Below are positions 7,426-16,203 of a stretch of DNA of 64,000 bases, piece after piece. This DNA is from Methylobacterium sp. J-077. Its GTDB lineage: Bacteria > Pseudomonadota > Alphaproteobacteria > Rhizobiales > Beijerinckiaceae. The translations under genes and the position numbers were made by a program. The first letter of the stretch is position 1. The number at the start of each line of letters is the position of its first letter. The notes under the pieces were generated by a model. It was not told the DNA's origin. It ran no database searches and worked only from the letters and a program-made list of their open reading frames with translations. The stretch lies in assembly GCF_022829365.1 (NCBI RefSeq), contig NZ_JAKSYJ010000083.1, positions 1 to 64,000 on the forward strand, in the 5' to 3' direction.

Positions 7426-7524
7426 CATCTGCCTTCGCTCCTGAGATGATGTCACGCAGGATGCCTCTAGATCCCGGTTGTAACAGCCCGATGAAGACTG
7501 CCGATCACCACGGCCGGGCGCACG

Positions 7525-7797
7525 TCACGGCGCAGGCCGAGCGCCACCGTCGCGCTCGGGGCCGACAGCCGCGGGGACGCCTGGGCAGGGGAGCGAAAAC
7601 TCCGCCCGGAGGGCCGAGAGCGCCGCGCGGATCGCCATCCGCACCGATCGCGGCGCGTTCCGGGCCTGGGCGCGCAGTTGAAGCTGCTGCAACTCGTGCC
7701 GGAGGACCCGCCGCCCGGGATCGCCGGGCAGGCCATAATCCGCGGTGAGCAGGCTCAACAGCTGACGGCCGAACGGGTCCGCGAGAAGGGTCGCCAT
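7525..7797 (-). CDS. Possible small hypothetical protein
   Basis: This 90-codon frame begins MATLLADPFGRQLLSLLTAD and is followed by helix-like segments (VLRHELQQLQLRAQARNAP; AIRAALSALRAEF). Its residue pattern is more protein-like than the overlapping frames, but no good ribosome site precedes the ATG and the C-terminus becomes low-complexity. No family is recognised. It may be a real orphan gene or a GC-driven open frame. The remaining part of 7426-8192 holds nothing else that I can support; 7800-7920 is AT-richer and could be a promoter. Confidence 0.35.
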   Translation of the reverse strand: MATLLADPFGRQLLSLLTADYGLPGDPGRRVLRHELQQLQLRAQARNAPRSVRMAIRAALSALRAEFSLPCPGVPAAVGPERDGGARPAP

Positions 7798-8192
7798 GAA
7801 GCCATCTCAACGCAGTACAGGAATCTACCAATAGCTCTCTGTGCTATATCGATCGGTATAAACCGCTGATTGGCGAGTCCATAGCACGGATGCTAGACGA
7901 AGATTACTGACTTGCGTAACCCCCGCGCAGGCCAGTACCGGCGGGGCGGGAGGGGGAGCTTTGCTCGCCCGCCTCGCCGGTACCTCCAGCGCGACCGAGC
8001 CGGTCCATGACGGGCCCCCGCCTCCAGGGCCGGCGAAGATCTGCGCCGACGCGGCGTCGGGCCGATTGTCGCCGCCGCCGCAAAACGATCGATCCGCCCC
8101 AAAACGACCAATCATCTTAAGGTCAAAACAATAATTCTCGGCAATTATTGCTGCATCCGGGCCATTCGACGCTGTCCAGCGAGCAGACTGCC

Positions 8193-8330
8193 GTGACCCT
8201 CAGCCTCGTCCTCAGTATCACCGCCCCGCTGCTGACCGGCGTCGGCGCCCTGCTCTGGGCCGGATTCGTCGCCCCGGCCCTCGACGAAGTGCCGGACGCG
8301 ACGTCGCGCCGCGACCTGCGCACCTGGTGA
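8193..8330 (+). CDS. Possible small membrane protein
   Basis: A short frame from a GTG at 8193 (or a TTG at 8148) encodes VTLSLVLSITAPLLTGVGAL followed by LWAGFVAPALDEVP and a basic tail. One long hydrophobic helix is clear. There is no strong ribosome site and no recognised family, so the call rests on hydrophobicity alone. Confidence 0.3.
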   Translation: MTLSLVLSITAPLLTGVGALLWAGFVAPALDEVPDATSRRDLRTW

Positions 8331-8359
8331 GCACCCACCACCGGGAGTCGAAGGCCCGC

Positions 8360-9046
8360 TCAGGGCATGCGGCGGATCCCGGCGATGCTCTCCGGCGAGA
8401 GATCCGCCGCGAGGCTCCGGTGCGGCGGGCTATCGGCGGCCCGCACCCGGATGGGCGAAGGCCGGTGATCGCCCGGGGCGGTCGCCGCCTCCCGCTTCGG
8501 CCAATCCTCCGCCCTCGAAGCCCGGGCGGGCTTCTGATCGCCGCAGCCGTCGCAGACCGAGACGAGCCAGGATTGCCAGAGGCCGTCGGTCTTCTCCTGC
8601 GCCGAGCGCGCCTGCTCGCGATGCGCGGAGGCCAGCGGGAGGGTGTCGAGGTCGGATTGCGGCCTGGGCGTGGCCAAGGTCCGGAGCTCGTCGAGCGTCA
8701 CGTCGCTCTTGGGCGTGGCCTGGGCGGCCGAGGCGGTGGCGCCCGGCAGGGAGCCGGTGGTGCCGGGGTCGGGCCGGCAGCCGATGCAGATCCGGGTGCT
8801 GATCGCGTCGTTCGCGACCTGGCGCGGCGACCGGCGCTCGATCGGCCGGATCGCAGTCGAACCGGTCGCGGTCGGGCTGGCGGCCCGGCTCGGCGGCTTG
8901 GTCCGTCCGACCGCCGTGGTGTTCGGCGCGGTCTCGGTGGAGAGCGGGACGCCGCCGGTGCCGGTGACGTCCGGCTGCGCGCAGGCCAGTCCCGCGGAAA
9001 GGGTACAGAGCACGAGGCCAAATACAGGAGTCCGGAGCACGATCAT
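8360..9046 (-). CDS. Secreted hypothetical protein with CxxC pairs
   Basis: The product has 228 residues from ATG 9046, chosen because a GGAGGTGG ribosome site lies just before it; the frame extends to 9061. A signal peptide (MIVLRTPVFGLVLCTLSAGL, cleavage near ACA-QP) is followed by a Thr/Pro-rich low-complexity part. Two CxxC-type motifs follow, CIGC and CDGC, which could bind a metal or form disulphides in the periplasm. The C-terminal third is basic and Pro-rich. No known domain is seen. Confidence 0.55.
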   Translation of the reverse strand: MIVLRTPVFGLVLCTLSAGLACAQPDVTGTGGVPLSTETAPNTTAVGRTKPPSRAASPTATGSTAIRPIERRSPRQVANDAISTRICIGCRPDPGTTGSLPGATASAAQATPKSDVTLDELRTLATPRPQSDLDTLPLASAHREQARSAQEKTDGLWQSWLVSVCDGCGDQKPARASRAEDWPKREAATAPGDHRPSPIRVRAADSPPHRSLAADLSPESIAGIRRMP

Positions 9047-9239
9047 GGCCACCTCCATCATCGATCAATCGCGTAGCCTGCATCGGGTTCAGTAATACTT
9101 CCGGCGTATTGGGAAGATCATCCCTCCGAGTCGGCGCCCCGGCGGCGGGCGCGCCGCGACCCGGGTGCCGCCGGCCGCCCCGGCGCGTTATCACCTCCCC
9201 AGAAGCCCTCCCGGGGAGGGCCGAGACGCGGAGGCATCC

Positions 9240-10019
9240 ATGGATCTGGGTTTGAGCGGGCGCCGGGCACTGGTCTGCGCGGCCAGCAAGGGGCTCGGCC
9301 GGGGCTGCGCCCTGGCGCTGGCCCGCGAGGGCGTCGCCGTGACGATCACGGCCCGCACGCTGGAGACCCTGGAGGCGACCGCCGACGCCATCCGCCGGGA
9401 GACCGGCGCCGCCGTGACCGTGGTGGCCGGCGACATCGCCACCGAAGCCGGCCGGGAAGCCGCGCTCGCCGCTTGTCCCGAGCCCGACATCCTGGTCACC
9501 AATGCCGGCGGTCCGCCCCCGGGGGATTTTCGCGACTGGGACCGCGACGCCTGGATCCGGGCGCTGGACGCCAACATGCTGGCGCCGATCGCGCTGATCA
9601 AGGCGACGGTCGACGGCATGATCGGGCGCACCTTCGGCCGGATCGTCAACATCACCTCCGGGGCCGTGAAGGCGCCGATCCCGCATCTCGGCCTGTCCAA
9701 CGGCGCCCGCTCAGGGCTGACCGGCTTCGTGGCCGGGGTGGCCCGCCAGACGGTGCGGCACAACGTGACGATCAACAGCCTCCTGCCGGGCCCGTTCGAC
9801 ACCGACCGGATCCGCAGCAACGCCGCCGCCGGAGCCGCCAAGGCCGGCACCACCGTGGAGGCGTTCCTCGAAGCCCGGGCGCGCGACAACCCGGCGGGCC
9901 GGTTCGGCCGCCCGGACGAGTTCGGCGCCGCCTGCGCGTTCCTGTGCAGCCGGCACGCCGGGTTCATCACCGGGCAGAACCTGCTGATGGACGGCGGGGC
10001 CTATCCCGGGACTTTTTGA
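9240..10019 (+). CDS. Short-chain dehydrogenase/reductase-like protein, atypical active site
   Basis: The product has 259 residues from ATG 9240. The Rossmann cofactor motif is seen as ASKGLGRGCALALAREG (residues 14-30), with D-I near 68 and TNAGG near 91-95. The SDR fold is complete, including the C-terminal G-R-F-G-x-P-x-E and the ITGQNLLMDGG ending. The catalytic Tyr-x3-Lys is missing: after the Ser of NITSGAV the expected site reads GLSNGARSG. A subgroup of 3-oxoacyl-ACP-reductase-like SDRs shares this LSNGAR variant, so the enzyme may use another residue or bind ligand without oxidoreduction. Substrate unknown. Confidence 0.75.
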   Translation: MDLGLSGRRALVCAASKGLGRGCALALAREGVAVTITARTLETLEATADAIRRETGAAVTVVAGDIATEAGREAALAACPEPDILVTNAGGPPPGDFRDWDRDAWIRALDANMLAPIALIKATVDGMIGRTFGRIVNITSGAVKAPIPHLGLSNGARSGLTGFVAGVARQTVRHNVTINSLLPGPFDTDRIRSNAAAGAAKAGTTVEAFLEARARDNPAGRFGRPDEFGAACAFLCSRHAGFITGQNLLMDGGAYPGTF

Positions 10020-10045
10020 AGGCCGATCCGGCCGGATCATCCCAT

Positions 10046-10177
10046 CCATCCCCCCTCATCCTGAGGTGGCGGCGCGAAGCGTTGCCCTCGAAGGAGCCCT
10101 CCAGCCAGCCGCACGATCCCTGGAGCCCTCCTTCGAGGCCTCCGCTCCGCTTCGGCACCTCAGGATGAGGGGGATGG
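10046..10177. repeat. Large inverted repeat
   Basis: The arms are CCATCCCCCCTCATCCTGAG (continuing GTG) and its complement ending CAGGATGAGGGGGATGG. A second inner palindrome separates them: TCGAAGGAGCCCTCCAG near 10089 against CTGGAGCCCTCCTTCGA near 10132. It is intergenic, downstream of the SDR gene. Repeats of this design occur in many copies in Methylobacterium and related genomes and may act as transcript-end structures. Confidence 0.7.
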
Positions 10178-10450
10178 TTTGGGGAGGCGGGTCTCACCGG
10201 CATCCGGTCACACGTCATCGGCCCCGCGCGGAAAACCGCCGGGAGCACGGCTAAAAAAACCCAGTCGCAACCGGGGTGACGCGGGACGCCGCGAAGCCCG
10301 AACGCAACGTTGCACAAAGAGCCGGCTTCCCGGCGTCCCGCGGACCGGAGGCGCCGCCGCCGAGAGGACGGCCGGGCCACCGCATCCGTCTTTTCGTCCG
10401 GTGTCCGTCACGCGGGAGCCCGCCTGCGCTAAGTTCCAGTCCCGAGGTGC

Positions 10451-10579
10451 TCATCGCCCCTCAGCGCTTCCGAGCGAGCCTTCGTCGCACGCCCCCTCGT
10501 AGTAGAGGGCGCCGCAGAACCGCCGCACCGCCCAGGACAGGGTCGCCTTTCGGCATCTGAACGGCCATTGGCATTTCCT
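10451..10579 (-). pseudogene. Possible decayed GcrA-like zinc motif
   Basis: One minus-strand frame reads RKCQWPF, then an unrelated stretch, then RFCGALYYEGACDEG. The order C-x-W-P-[FI] ... F-C-G-A is the signature of the GcrA C-terminal family; the missing central GDP is found in an adjacent frame. No start codon lies upstream and the usual ending is absent. It looks like a small GcrA-type gene degraded by frameshifts; chance resemblance is possible. Confidence 0.3.
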
Positions 10580-10783
10580 CCGCCGGCCGCCGCCCAGCCC
10601 GAGCCGGGGGGTGTCGTGCTCCCGCGCCCGGGCCTGCCGCAGCCGACGGCAGACGCAGGCACCGGCCCACCGCCGCCCGCCCGGCGGCTGACCGGACCGG
10701 CGCCCCGAGACGTCTCACGACGCGTCGCGGCGGGCGAGAGACCATGAGCACAAAATAGGAACATTGTCAAGTTCTGGCTGAGC

Positions 10784-10900
10784 CAGGGGAGGGGGCTCCC
10801 AAAGGGCGAGCCCTTTGGCGGGGTTCGGGGCGGAGCCCCGAGATACCAGGGCTCCGCCCTGGACCCGCACAAGGTCCCGGACCTTGTGAATCCAGGATGC
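10784..10900. repeat. Dispersed GC-rich palindromic repeat, copy 2
   Basis: The blocks CCCAAAGGGCGAGCCCTTTG, GGCTCCGCCCTGGACCCGCA and AAGGTCCCGGACCTT repeat those of 3170-3284. Each forms its own hairpin. It lies upstream of the aldolase gene and ends about 90 bases before its start. Confidence 0.65.
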
Positions 10901-10988
10901 CATAGATCGGCGGCCCCGACGCATTGCCGGGCAGCGGGCCCTGGTGCACCCTGTCGGCGATCTCGCTCACCGAGCCAGGAGCCGTCGC

Positions 10989-11777
10989 ATGATCGCCGCC
11001 GCCCGTTCCAGTTCCCCGGACCTCGATGCCGACCCGACCGCGACCCAGGCGATGCGTGTCGATCTGGCGGCCGCCTACCGGCTGATCCACCGGCTCGGCC
11101 TCGACGACAGTATCTACACCCACATCTCGGCGCGGCTGCCGGGTGAGGGCCATCGGTTCCTGATCAATCCCTACGGCATGCGCTTCGAGGAGGTGACGCC
11201 GCAAAACCTCGTCACCGTGGATATCGACGGGCGCGTGCTCGAGGATCCGATGGGGCTCGGTATCAACCCGGCCGGCTTCACGATCCACAGCGCCATCCAC
11301 GCCGCGCGCCACGACGCGATCTGCGTGCTGCACACCCACACGGTCGCGGGGGTCGCGGTCTCGTGCCAGGAGGAGGGGCTGCTCGCCCTGAACCAATGGT
11401 CGATGCAGTTCGCCGGCCGGCTCGCCTATCACGCCTATGAGGGGATCGCCCTCGACCTGGACGAGCGGGCGCGGCTGGTGGCCGATCTCGGCGACAAGCC
11501 CGTCATGGTGTTGCGCAACCACGGCCTGCTGACCTGCGGCCGCTCGGTCGGCGAGGCGTTCAAGCTGATGCACAACCTGGAGCGCTCGTGCCGAGCGCAG
11601 TTGGCGATCCTGGCCGCCGGCGCGCCGATCACCCGCCCCTCCGCCGCCATCGCGGCCAAGACCGCCGGGCAATACGCAGCCGGCTACGATCGCATCGCCG
11701 TCCAGGGCGCCCCCGACAACGAGTGGGCGGCATTCAAGCGGATGCTGGCCCGCACCGATCCGGATTTCGCGCAGTGA
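10989..11777 (+). CDS. Class II aldolase/adducin-family protein
   Basis: The product has 262 residues from ATG 10989, set by an AGGAG ribosome site. It has the class II aldolase fold: a leading helix (MRVDLAAAYRLIHRLGLDDS), T-H-I-S-A-R, a PYG motif, and the zinc ligands IHSAIHAAR, LHTHTVAG and later NHGLL. Family members cleave or epimerise phosphorylated or free sugars and hydroxy-acids in the cytoplasm. This subgroup (annotated as class II aldolase/adducin) has no fixed substrate. It is followed by a repeat and then the convergent LysR gene, so it is probably a single-gene transcript. Confidence 0.85.
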   Translation: MIAAARSSSPDLDADPTATQAMRVDLAAAYRLIHRLGLDDSIYTHISARLPGEGHRFLINPYGMRFEEVTPQNLVTVDIDGRVLEDPMGLGINPAGFTIHSAIHAARHDAICVLHTHTVAGVAVSCQEEGLLALNQWSMQFAGRLAYHAYEGIALDLDERARLVADLGDKPVMVLRNHGLLTCGRSVGEAFKLMHNLERSCRAQLAILAAGAPITRPSAAIAAKTAGQYAAGYDRIAVQGAPDNEWAAFKRMLARTDPDFAQ

Positions 11778-11846
11778 GAAGGCGACAAATGATCTACGTG
11801 TTCGTCGTGAAGCGTAGGGCCCAAGGCCGCTCGTGAAGAGCGCGGG

Positions 11847-11942
11847 TCCCCTCTCCCGTGCGGGAGAGGGACAGGGTGAGGGGTGCGACCTATCCAGATA
11901 GACCCGGCCCCTCACCCAACCCGCTCCCGCACGGGAGAGGGG
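11847..11942. repeat. Inverted repeat of the CTCTCCCGTGCGGGAGAG type
   Basis: Two palindromic cores, CCTCTCCCGTGCGGGAGAGG and CGCTCCCGCACGGGAGAGGG, flank a spacer and are mirror images with the sub-motif GGGTGAGGGG. It is a common intergenic repeat in GC-rich proteobacteria, here between convergent aldolase and LysR genes, where it may serve as a two-way terminator. Confidence 0.7.
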
Positions 11943-12013
11943 GCGCGTCGAGGCCTGCAACAGGACTTGCGCGTCAAATTTATACCAGCCCCACGTGAAC
12001 CGGGCAGGGCGCC

Positions 12014-12913
12014 TCACGGCTCCGGCCAGGCGGCGCTCGACCGGTAGGAGCGCTTCAGGAAGTCGATGAAGGCCCGGGTCTTGGCCGGGACGAAGGCCCG
12101 GCTCGGATAGACCGCGTAGATCCCCGCCTGGGCCGCCGCCGTGTAGGCGGGCAGCACCACCTCCAGCAGGCCGCTGCGCAGTTCCGCGTGGACGTCCCAG
12201 GTCGAGCGCAGGGCGATGCCGAGACCGCCGATCACCGCCTCGCGCACCACCTCGTTGGAATGGGTCCGCAAGGGCCCGGCGGCGTTCACCGTGCAGGGCC
12301 CGTCCGGCCCAACCAGGCGCCAGGGATTCTGGTTCTCGGTGGCCAGGCAGACATGGCCGCGCAGATCGTCCGGACCGGACGGGCGCCCGGCCGCGTCGAG
12401 ATAGCTGGGCCGTGCGCAGAGGACCCGCCGCACCGGTGCGAGGCGCACGGCGGTCAGCCCGGAACTCTCAAGGGTGCCGACCCGGATCGCGAGATCGTAG
12501 CCGCGCTCGACGATCGGCTCGAAATCGTCGCTGAGCTCCAGGTTCAGGACGAGATCGGGATGGAGCGCGAAGAAGGCCCGCAGGTGCGGGACGATGTGCA
12601 GCCGCCCGAACGAGCTGGGCGCCGTCACCCGCAGGGTTCCCCGCGCCCGGGAGGCCCGCTGCGACACCAGGGTCTCGGCCTCCGCGATGGCGTCGACGAT
12701 CGGGGCGATCCGCTGGAAGAACTCTTGGCCGACATCGGTCGGGGCGACCCGCCGTGTGGTCCGGTGCAGCAGCCGCACCGCCAGCCGTTCCTCCAGCCGC
12801 TTCAGCCGCTTCGAGACCACCGCCACGGACAGGCCGAGCTCCGACCCGGCCTGGGTCAAGCTGCCGGCCCGGACCACCCGGGCGAAGATCTCCAAATCGC
12901 TATGATCGTGCAT
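12014..12913 (-). CDS. LysR-family transcriptional regulator
   Basis: The product has 299 residues from ATG 12913; an upstream TTG at 12937 is less likely. Residues 1-60 form the winged helix-turn-helix ([35 protein letters not shown]). The rest is the two-lobed effector-binding domain ([20 protein letters not shown] and later). It resembles the CrgA/YafC group. It is transcribed away from malate synthase G, with 140 bases between the starts, so by the usual LysR arrangement it may control glcB and itself. The effector could be a C2 or C4 acid; this is inference from position only. Confidence 0.85.
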   Translation of the reverse strand: MHDHSDLEIFARVVRAGSLTQAGSELGLSVAVVSKRLKRLEERLAVRLLHRTTRRVAPTDVGQEFFQRIAPIVDAIAEAETLVSQRASRARGTLRVTAPSSFGRLHIVPHLRAFFALHPDLVLNLELSDDFEPIVERGYDLAIRVGTLESSGLTAVRLAPVRRVLCARPSYLDAAGRPSGPDDLRGHVCLATENQNPWRLVGPDGPCTVNAAGPLRTHSNEVVREAVIGGLGIALRSTWDVHAELRSGLLEVVLPAYTAAAQAGIYAVYPSRAFVPAKTRAFIDFLKRSYRSSAAWPEP

Positions 12914-13053
12914 TCTCAACGCCGCGGAAAGAATCAAATCCCTTTTGGCGCCTTTTTCGCGGGAGCCAAGGGTTCTATCGCTGTCTTCTCAAAGATTCTT
13001 CACGCGCCGCTCAAGTTTTTCTGAACCCGCGTGCGCCAGCCCAGGGGATCGCC

Positions 13054-15195
13054 ATGTCGGGCCTCATCGTCGCCGAAGACCTCCGCCGCTTCCTGTCCGA
13101 GGAGGCGCTGCCCGGGACGGGCGTGTCCGCGGATACCTTCTGGTCGGGCTTCGCGGCGATCCTGCGGGATCTCGCGCCGCGCAACCAAGCCCTGCTCGAG
13201 CGGCGCGACGGGCTCCAGGCCGACATCGATGCCTGGCATCGCGACCACCGGGGCCAGCCGCACGATCCGGCCGCCTACGCGGCGTATCTGGCGCGGATCG
13301 GCTACCTGCAGCCGGAGCCCGAGACCGTGCGGGTCACCACCGCGGACGTGGACGCGGAGATCGCGCAGATCGCCGGCCCGCAGCTCGTGGTGCCGATCTC
13401 GAACGCCCGCTACGCCCTCAACGCCGCCAATGCCCGCTGGGGCAGCCTCTACGACGCGCTCTACGGCACCGACGCAATCCCGCAGGACGGCGAGCTGGCC
13501 CCGGGCCAGGCCTTCAACCCGGCCCGCGGCGCCGCCGTGGTCGCCCGGACCAAGGCGTTCCTGGACGCGGCCGTGCCCCTGGCCGGGGGGATCTGGGCCG
13601 AGGCCGCGGGCTTTGCCGTGACTGCGGGCGCGCTCGCCGTCGATCTCGGCGGCGGCCGCAGCGCCGCCCTGCGGGACGGCGCCGCGCTGGCCGGCTACAC
13701 CGGCGCCGCTCAGGCGCCGGATACCATCCTGCTGCGCCACCACGGCCTGCATATCGAGATCCGGATCGACCGGACCAGCCCGATCGGCTGTACCGATCCG
13801 GCCGGCATCGCCGACGTGGTGCTCGAGTCCGCCCTCTCGACCATCATGGACATGGAGGATTCGGTCGCCGCCGTGGACACCGCCGACAAGGTCGCGGTCT
13901 ACCGGAGCTGGCTCGGCCTGATGCGCGGCGACCTCGTCGCCCGCCTGCCCAAGGGCGGCCGGACCGTCGAGCGCCGGCTCGCCGAGGACCGGGTCTACAC
14001 GGCCCCCGACGGCGGCAGCCTGACCCTGCCGGGCCGGTCGCTGATGCTGGTGCGCCATGTCGGGCACCACATGCTCACCGACGCCGTGACCCTGGACGGG
14101 GCCGAGATCCCCGAGACGATGCTCGACGCGGCAGTGACCGCGCTGATCGCGCTCCACGACCTCAAGGGCGCCCGGCGCAACAGCCGGGCGGGCTCGGTCT
14201 ACATGGTCAAGCCGAAGCTGCACGGCCCCGACGAGGTGGCGTTCGCGGTGGAGCTGTTCGGCCGGGTCGAGGCCCTGCTCGGGCTGGCGCCCCGGACCCT
14301 GAAGATCGGCGTGATGGACGAGGAGCGGCGTACCAGCGCGAACCTCCGGGCCGCGATCGCCGCCGCGTCCGACCGCCTGTTCTTCATCAACACCGGCTTC
14401 CTCGACCGGACCGGCGACGAGATCCACACCGTGATGGAGGCCGGCCCGGTGGTCCGCAAGGATGCCATGAAGGCCACCGCCTGGATCCGGGCCTACGAGG
14501 ACGGCAACGTCGATGCCGGCCTGGCCTGCGGGCTGCCGGGGCACGCGCAGATCGGCAAGGGCATGTGGGCCGCCCCCGACCGGATGACCGCGATGCTGGA
14601 GGCCAAGGGCGCCCATCCGGAGGCCGGCGCCAACACCGCCTGGGTCCCGTCCCCCACCGCGGCGACGCTCCACGCGCTCCACTACCACCGGACCGACGTG
14701 CGCGCCCGCCAGGCGGAGCTCCGCGGCCGGGCGCCCGCGACCCGGGCCGCCATGCTGACGCTGCCGCTCGCCCCGGGGCCGTTCTCGCCCGAGGCCGTCC
14801 GGGAGGAGCTCGACAACAATTGCCAGGGCATCCTCGGCTACGTGGTCCGCTGGATCGACCAGGGAATCGGCTGCTCGAAGGTGCCCGACATCCACGATGT
14901 CGGGCTGATGGAGGACCGCGCCACCCTGCGCATCTCCAGCCAGCACATCGCCAACTGGCTCCGCCACGGGATCGTCGACCGCGCCCAGGTCGTTGAGACC
15001 CTGCGCCGGATGGCCGGCATCGTCGATCGCCAGAACGCCGGCGATCCGGCCTACCGGCCGATGGGCCCGAATTTCGACGGGCCGGCCTTCCGGGCCGCGG
15101 AGGCCCTGGTCTTCGAGGGCGCGGCCCAGCCGAACGGCTACACCGAGTTCGTCCTGCACCGCTTCCGCCGGGAGGCGAAGCGCCGGGGCGCATAA
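13054..15195 (+). CDS. glcB: Malate synthase G
   Basis: The product has 713 residues from ATG 13054, close to the 720-odd of the G isoform. It condenses glyoxylate with acetyl-CoA to malate in the cytoplasm. The family signature [13 protein letters not shown] is present near residue 270, as are [13 protein letters not shown], a conserved [14 protein letters not shown] segment and [17 protein letters not shown]; the C-terminal domain with [20 protein letters not shown] completes it. In methylotrophic or C2-growing bacteria it feeds glyoxylate into the TCA cycle. The frame extends 300 bases upstream through the divergent promoter, but that part is not protein-like. A LysR gene lies divergently upstream. 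Confidence 0.95.
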   Translation: MSGLIVAEDLRRFLSEEALPGTGVSADTFWSGFAAILRDLAPRNQALLERRDGLQADIDAWHRDHRGQPHDPAAYAAYLARIGYLQPEPETVRVTTADVDAEIAQIAGPQLVVPISNARYALNAANARWGSLYDALYGTDAIPQDGELAPGQAFNPARGAAVVARTKAFLDAAVPLAGGIWAEAAGFAVTAGALAVDLGGGRSAALRDGAALAGYTGAAQAPDTILLRHHGLHIEIRIDRTSPIGCTDPAGIADVVLESALSTIMDMEDSVAAVDTADKVAVYRSWLGLMRGDLVARLPKGGRTVERRLAEDRVYTAPDGGSLTLPGRSLMLVRHVGHHMLTDAVTLDGAEIPETMLDAAVTALIALHDLKGARRNSRAGSVYMVKPKLHGPDEVAFAVELFGRVEALLGLAPRTLKIGVMDEERRTSANLRAAIAAASDRLFFINTGFLDRTGDEIHTVMEAGPVVRKDAMKATAWIRAYEDGNVDAGLACGLPGHAQIGKGMWAAPDRMTAMLEAKGAHPEAGANTAWVPSPTAATLHALHYHRTDVRARQAELRGRAPATRAAMLTLPLAPGPFSPEAVREELDNNCQGILGYVVRWIDQGIGCSKVPDIHDVGLMEDRATLRISSQHIANWLRHGIVDRAQVVETLRRMAGIVDRQNAGDPAYRPMGPNFDGPAFRAAEALVFEGAAQPNGYTEFVLHRFRREAKRRGA

Positions 15196-15247
15196 GGCGG
15201 CCCGCTCCGGTGCCGGGTGACCGCGCGTCACCCGGCGGCCTCCAGCG

Positions 15248-15477
15248 TCAGCGGCGCTTGCGCGTCATGACGTAGACCAAGAGGTTGGCGACCGCGCGGT
15301 AGAATTCCGCCGGGATCGCCTGATTGATCTCGACATTGTCGTACATCGCCCGGGCCAGGGTCTTGTCGACCACGATCTCGATCCGGTGCTTCTCGGCGAT
15401 CTCGCGGATGCGCAGGGCGAGCAGATCCTTCCCCTTGGCGAGCACCATGGGGGCGTCGTTCTCCGCCTGATCGTAGC
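15248..15477 (-). pseudogene. flhB: flhB 3' fragment (FlhB C-terminal domain)
   Basis: Read leftward from the element boundary, this encodes RYDQAENDAPMVLAKGKDLL through IPAEFYRAVANLLVYVMTRK and a stop. It is the missing C-terminal 76 residues of FlhB, the cytoplasmic FlhB-C domain that switches export from rod/hook to filament substrates. It is separated from the 5' part (27652-28486) by the 12.2-kb element. Joining the two at the 10-bp repeat restores one 354-codon frame. On its own it has only an internal ATG at 15448 without a clear ribosome site, so it is probably not made while the element is present. Confidence 0.9.
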
Positions 15478-15487
15478 GCAGCGCGAT
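15478..15487. repeat. Attachment core, left end (attL)
   Basis: The 10-mer GCAGCGCGAT is repeated directly at 27652-27661. To its left is flhB 3' sequence; to its right the AT-richer element begins. The 10-mer is also flhB coding sequence (Ile-Ala-Leu), which is why excision restores the gene. Confidence 0.85.
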
Positions 15488-15762
15488 TGCCTAGTATGGG
15501 TCTAGTGTCTCGTCCTACATGCTGACCCAACGATAAGCCGACCACTCTCTCACAATCGAAAAACCATTTCATCACAGCGCCTTAGGCTGGCATAGGCTAT
15601 CATAGTCGGCGATCACGGGGAAGACGAAATTTGAAGCGTTTTTCGGGGTCAGTGTGACAGATTGTGACCAGATCGCGAGGACAGGACGTACCTTGCGAAG
15701 GCTGATCCCCCATTCCCTAAACGGCAGGGCGGGCACTGAACCGCTTACAGGAGTGAGCATCG

Positions 15763-15804
15763 CCGACGATCCACAGCCGAGCCGAAGCCTTAGGGGATCG
15801 TCGG
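15763..15804. repeat. Perfect 10-bp inverted repeat
   Basis: CCGACGATCC and GGATCGTCGG are separated by 22 bases. No T-run follows, so it is not a plain terminator; a protein-binding site or a recombination-related structure near the left end of the element is possible. Confidence 0.5.
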
Positions 15805-15851
15805 TTGGTGCTGCTGTTACGATCGGTCGCCACCAAGAAGGGGGTCGCTAG

Positions 15852-16049
15852 ACCGTCAAGCTAGATAGCGGCGTCGATCAGAACCACGGCTGGCGTCATA
15901 TCTGGAAAACACGCAAGCTTGGAGCACTGGAAGAGGAACGATTACGCGACGCCTCCACGGGACGCCGGGTCGCATCAGTAGGCCGGAAACATGAAACACC
16001 GAGGCTGATGATGCTGGCCGACGCTATAAATTGGCTCCTACGCGACTGA
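15852..16049 (+). pseudogene. C-terminal remnant of a second tyrosine recombinase
   Basis: Read on the plus strand, about 65 codons spell QNHGWRHIWKTRKLGALEEE, then LRDASTGRRVASVGRKHETP and RLMMLADAINWLL before a stop. This matches the end of phage-type integrases, which typically read HGWRH-x-FKT ... G-H ... Y-E ... L-x-x-MAAAI. The catalytic HxxR survives only in altered form (HGWRH), the Tyr position reads His (RKHE), and nothing upstream is intact. It is a decayed integrase unrelated to the active one at the other end and points in the opposite direction. Confidence 0.7.
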
Positions 16050-16203
16050 GCCAACGTCACACCAGCCCTATTTTCGTTAAAGCAAATGCCGACCTGGTCG
16101 CCGAGAGCGTCGTCGCTTTACAACCCTGATTCGGTATGTTCACCTTGGGTTGAAATCCGGGCAACCCACTTGTCGAAGGTGGACGCAATTGAAGAGAACG
16201 ATA

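Larger units (their letters stand above)
10020..10988. other. Gene-poor stretch with repeats and a decayed gene
   Basis: This region between the SDR gene and the aldolase gene holds a large palindromic repeat (10046-10177), a possible decayed GcrA-like fragment (10451-10579) and a copy of a dispersed repeat (10784-10900). The open frames in between are GC-driven and lack convincing starts. Confidence 0.5.
15488..16203. other. Left end of the element without intact genes
   Basis: Apart from the integrase remnant and the inverted repeat no gene is supported here. Composition is intermediate between host and the AT-rich core. The promoter of the rightward nucleotidyltransferase gene must lie in its right part, where AT-rich sequence around 16060-16140 is a candidate. 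Confidence 0.5.

Noticed and set aside
8430..9686. A 418-codon minus-strand frame over the SDR and secreted-protein genes
   Set aside because: It overlaps two better-supported genes in other frames and has no domain.
12754..13053. A 100-residue N-terminal extension of malate synthase G
   Set aside because: It runs through the divergent LysR gene and promoter, has no family match, and a normal family start exists at 13054.
13000..15231. A 743-codon open frame antisense to malate synthase G
   Set aside because: It mirrors the GC-rich codon structure of glcB, has repetitive His/Gly/Arg/Gln composition and no domain; a shadow frame.
15654..15851. A 65-codon frame at the left end of the element
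   Set aside because: It has no ribosome site, crosses a perfect inverted repeat, and lacks protein-like patterning.
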